From the NCBI GenBank assembly GCA_938035125.1, contig CALHNS010000071.1, positions 1-33,928 of the forward strand: a DNA stretch of 33,928 nucleotides. The letters are read 5' to 3'. The first letter of the stretch is position 1; the number at the start of each line of letters is the position of its first letter. Positions 32,311 through 33,928 of the stretch are shown piece after piece. Position numbers and translations under genes: made by a program. The notes under the pieces were generated by a model. It searched no databases. It saw only the letters and a list, made by a program, of their open reading frames with translations, and had not been told where the DNA came from. Source of the DNA: an uncultured Granulosicoccaceae bacterium. Lineage in GTDB: Bacteria > Pseudomonadota > Gammaproteobacteria > Granulosicoccales > Granulosicoccaceae.

Positions 32311-33909
32311 TTAACCAAATTGGTTCATCGTGTTGTCTTCACCTGAAGCTTTTAACGCCTGAGCGCCAGAGAAATACTCTTTGTGATCATCACCGATGTT
32401 AGAACCTGCCATGTCTTGGTGCTTAACACAGGCTAAACCGTTACGGATCTCACGGCGCTGTACTTCTCGAACGTAGGCCAACATACCCATATCACCGAAG
32501 TAATCTTGAGCCAAGGTGTCGGTAGACAAGGCCGCTGTATGGTAAGTCGGTAATGTAATTAAGTGATGGAATATGCCTGCGTGTTGCGAGGCATCACGTT
32601 GGAATGTTCTGATACGTTCATCGGCTTCAGCAGAAAGCTCGGTGTTATCGTACTGGATATCCATCAATTCTTCACGGTTGTAAGCAGAAACATCTTTACC
32701 CGCATCAGTCCAAGCGTCGAACACTTGTTGGCGGAAGTTTAATGTCCAGTTAAAAGATGGGCTGTTGTTGTAAACCAATTTAGCGTTCGGAATCACTTCA
32801 CGAATGCGGTTAACCATGCCGCCAATCTGCTCAACGTGTGGCTTCTCAGTTTCGATCCATAATAAATCAGCGCCATTTTGCAATGACGTGATGCAATCTA
32901 AAACACAACGATCTTCCCCAGTGCCAGGTTTGAAGGCAAACAGACCGTTAGGTAAACGCTTGGCGCGAAACATCTTGTTATCACGAGGGATGATAACATC
33001 GCCTGAATTTAAACCAGAAGCGTCACTGACTTCTTCACCGTCGATAAAGTTTGTGTATAGATCGGCTAAATCGCCTTCTGATGCTGATACAGGGATCTTT
33101 TGTGTAAGACCTGCACCCAGTGAATCGGTTCGGGCAACAATAACACCATCTTCAACACCCATTTCTAGGAACGCATAACGTAGGGCGTTGATCTTGGCGA
33201 TAAAATCTTCATGCGGTACAGTAACTTTGCCGTCTTGGTGGCCGCACTGTTTAACATCGGATACTTGATTCTCAATCTGTAAGCAGCAAGCGCCTGCTTC
33301 GATCATTTTCTTAGCCAGTAAATAAGTGGCTTCTTCGTTACCAAAACCGGCATCGATGTCAGCAATGATTGGCACAACGTGGGTTTGAAAATTATCGATC
33401 TTGTCGATCGTGGCTTTTTCAGCTACTTCATTGCCGCTTGCCCGTGCCGTATCTAAATCGGTGTACAAATGGCGCAGCTCACGCGCATCAGCCTGTTTTA
33501 AGAAGGTGTATAACTCTTCAATTAATGCAGGAACACTGGTCTTTTCATGGATAGACTGATCGGGCAGTGGACCGAATTCTGAACGTAGCGCTGCAACCAT
33601 CCAGCCAGATAAATACAAGTAACGCCCTTTAGTCGACTCAAAATGCTTCTTAATACTGATCATTTTTTGTTGACCAATAAACCCATGCCAGCAGCCCAAT
33701 GACTGTGTGTACTTTGATGGATCGTTGTCGTACTCAGCCATATCTTCACGCATGATTTTTGCGTTGTATTTGGCAATATCAAGCCCCGTTTTAAAACGGT
33801 TTTGAAGACGCATGCGCGCAACCGATTCAGGATCAATGGCTGACCACTGGTTACCGTTTGCTGAAATGATGTTGGTTGCGTCTGTAAGCGCTTGTTTATA
33901 AGTTGTCAT
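32311..33909 (-). CDS. aceA: Isocitrate lyase, long Pseudomonas/Colwellia type
   Basis: This 532-residue protein splits isocitrate to glyoxylate and succinate, the first step of the glyoxylate bypass during growth on acetate or fatty acids, in the cytoplasm. Visible blocks are KYTQSLGCWHGFIGQQKM (67-84), IADIDAGFGN (182-191, metal-binding Asp), KQCGH (220-224, catalytic Cys222; the common form is KKCGH, and the long class has Gln) and VPHEDF (231-236). The length of about 530 residues marks the long subclass rather than the E. coli form (about 434). The ATG at 33909 has AAAGGA about 12 bases upstream at the window edge. The gene is convergent with the lipoproteins. Its promoter lies outside the window. 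Confidence 0.97.
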   Translation of the reverse strand: MTTYKQALTDATNIISANGNQWSAIDPESVARMRLQNRFKTGLDIAKYNAKIMREDMAEYDNDPSKYTQSLGCWHGFIGQQKMISIKKHFESTKGRYLYLSGWMVAALRSEFGPLPDQSIHEKTSVPALIEELYTFLKQADARELRHLYTDLDTARASGNEVAEKATIDKIDNFQTHVVPIIADIDAGFGNEEATYLLAKKMIEAGACCLQIENQVSDVKQCGHQDGKVTVPHEDFIAKINALRYAFLEMGVEDGVIVARTDSLGAGLTQKIPVSASEGDLADLYTNFIDGEEVSDASGLNSGDVIIPRDNKMFRAKRLPNGLFAFKPGTGEDRCVLDCITSLQNGADLLWIETEKPHVEQIGGMVNRIREVIPNAKLVYNNSPSFNWTLNFRQQVFDAWTDAGKDVSAYNREELMDIQYDNTELSAEADERIRTFQRDASQHAGIFHHLITLPTYHTAALSTDTLAQDYFGDMGMLAYVREVQRREIRNGLACVKHQDMAGSNIGDDHKEYFSGAQALKASGEDNTMNQFG

Positions 33910-33928
33910 GTACGGTTATGTCCTTTTT

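Noticed and set aside
32804-33178. 124-codon plus-strand open frame inside isocitrate lyase
   Set aside because: Isocitrate lyase is certain here, so this frame is a shadow.

Overview
The window looks like a stretch of chromosome from a marine-type gammaproteobacterium. The support is the long (532 aa) Pseudomonas/Colwellia-type isocitrate lyase, a bufferin operon, several small lipoproteins with Gram-negative lipoboxes, an outer-membrane barrel and moderate GC. The exact genus cannot be fixed from sequence alone. I see no rRNA, tRNA, CRISPR array, insertion sequence or phage gene.

Region 1 (1-4195) has a partial glutathione S-transferase-like gene on the minus strand. Divergent from it is a five-gene operon: YHS-domain protein, bufferin precursor (DUF2282), MNIO enzyme (DUF692), its partner (DUF2063) and a DoxX-like membrane protein. 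It fits a copper/metal-stress operon that makes a post-translationally modified periplasmic peptide. Region 2 (4413-8275) holds three exported proteins: YceI, a Tat-exported thioredoxin-like protein, and a DUF255 protein with a DsbD-N-like tail. Two of them carry CxxC sites, so the theme is envelope redox.

Region 3 (8438-21205) is the most unusual part. On the plus strand lie a formyltransferase-like/GINT1-like fusion, a phosphopantetheinyl transferase, an acyl-CoA-dehydrogenase-like flavoprotein, a single-module NRPS (C-A-T) fused to an alpha/beta hydrolase lacking the nucleophilic serine, and a second hydrolase with cysteine at the nucleophile position. Convergent to these, on the minus strand, lie a DUF2064 transferase, an APH-like kinase, a stand-alone amino-acid adenylating ligase and an acyl carrier protein. 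Together they could make a small aminoacyl or acyl-amino-acid unit on two carrier proteins and attach it to a sugar or lipid. The paired hydrolases and the ligase/ACP pair recall the accessory genes of exosortase A loci, but no exosortase or PEP-CTERM protein is present. This is the best candidate for an undescribed system.

Region 4 (21415-25866) has a small secreted protein, a divergent pair of glycosyltransferases (a GT-C membrane enzyme and a GT2 of the polyprenyl-phosphate sugar synthase type), a DUF547 protein and an outer-membrane barrel. Region 5 (25969-32249) is a run of predicted lipoproteins: a DM13-domain protein, a DUF4377 protein, two paralogous lactonase-like beta-propellers and one small unknown whose ribosome site lies inside a strong hairpin. 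Region 6 (32311-33909) is isocitrate lyase (aceA), convergent with the lipoproteins across a bidirectional terminator.

All family calls were made by eye from motifs; no database search was run.
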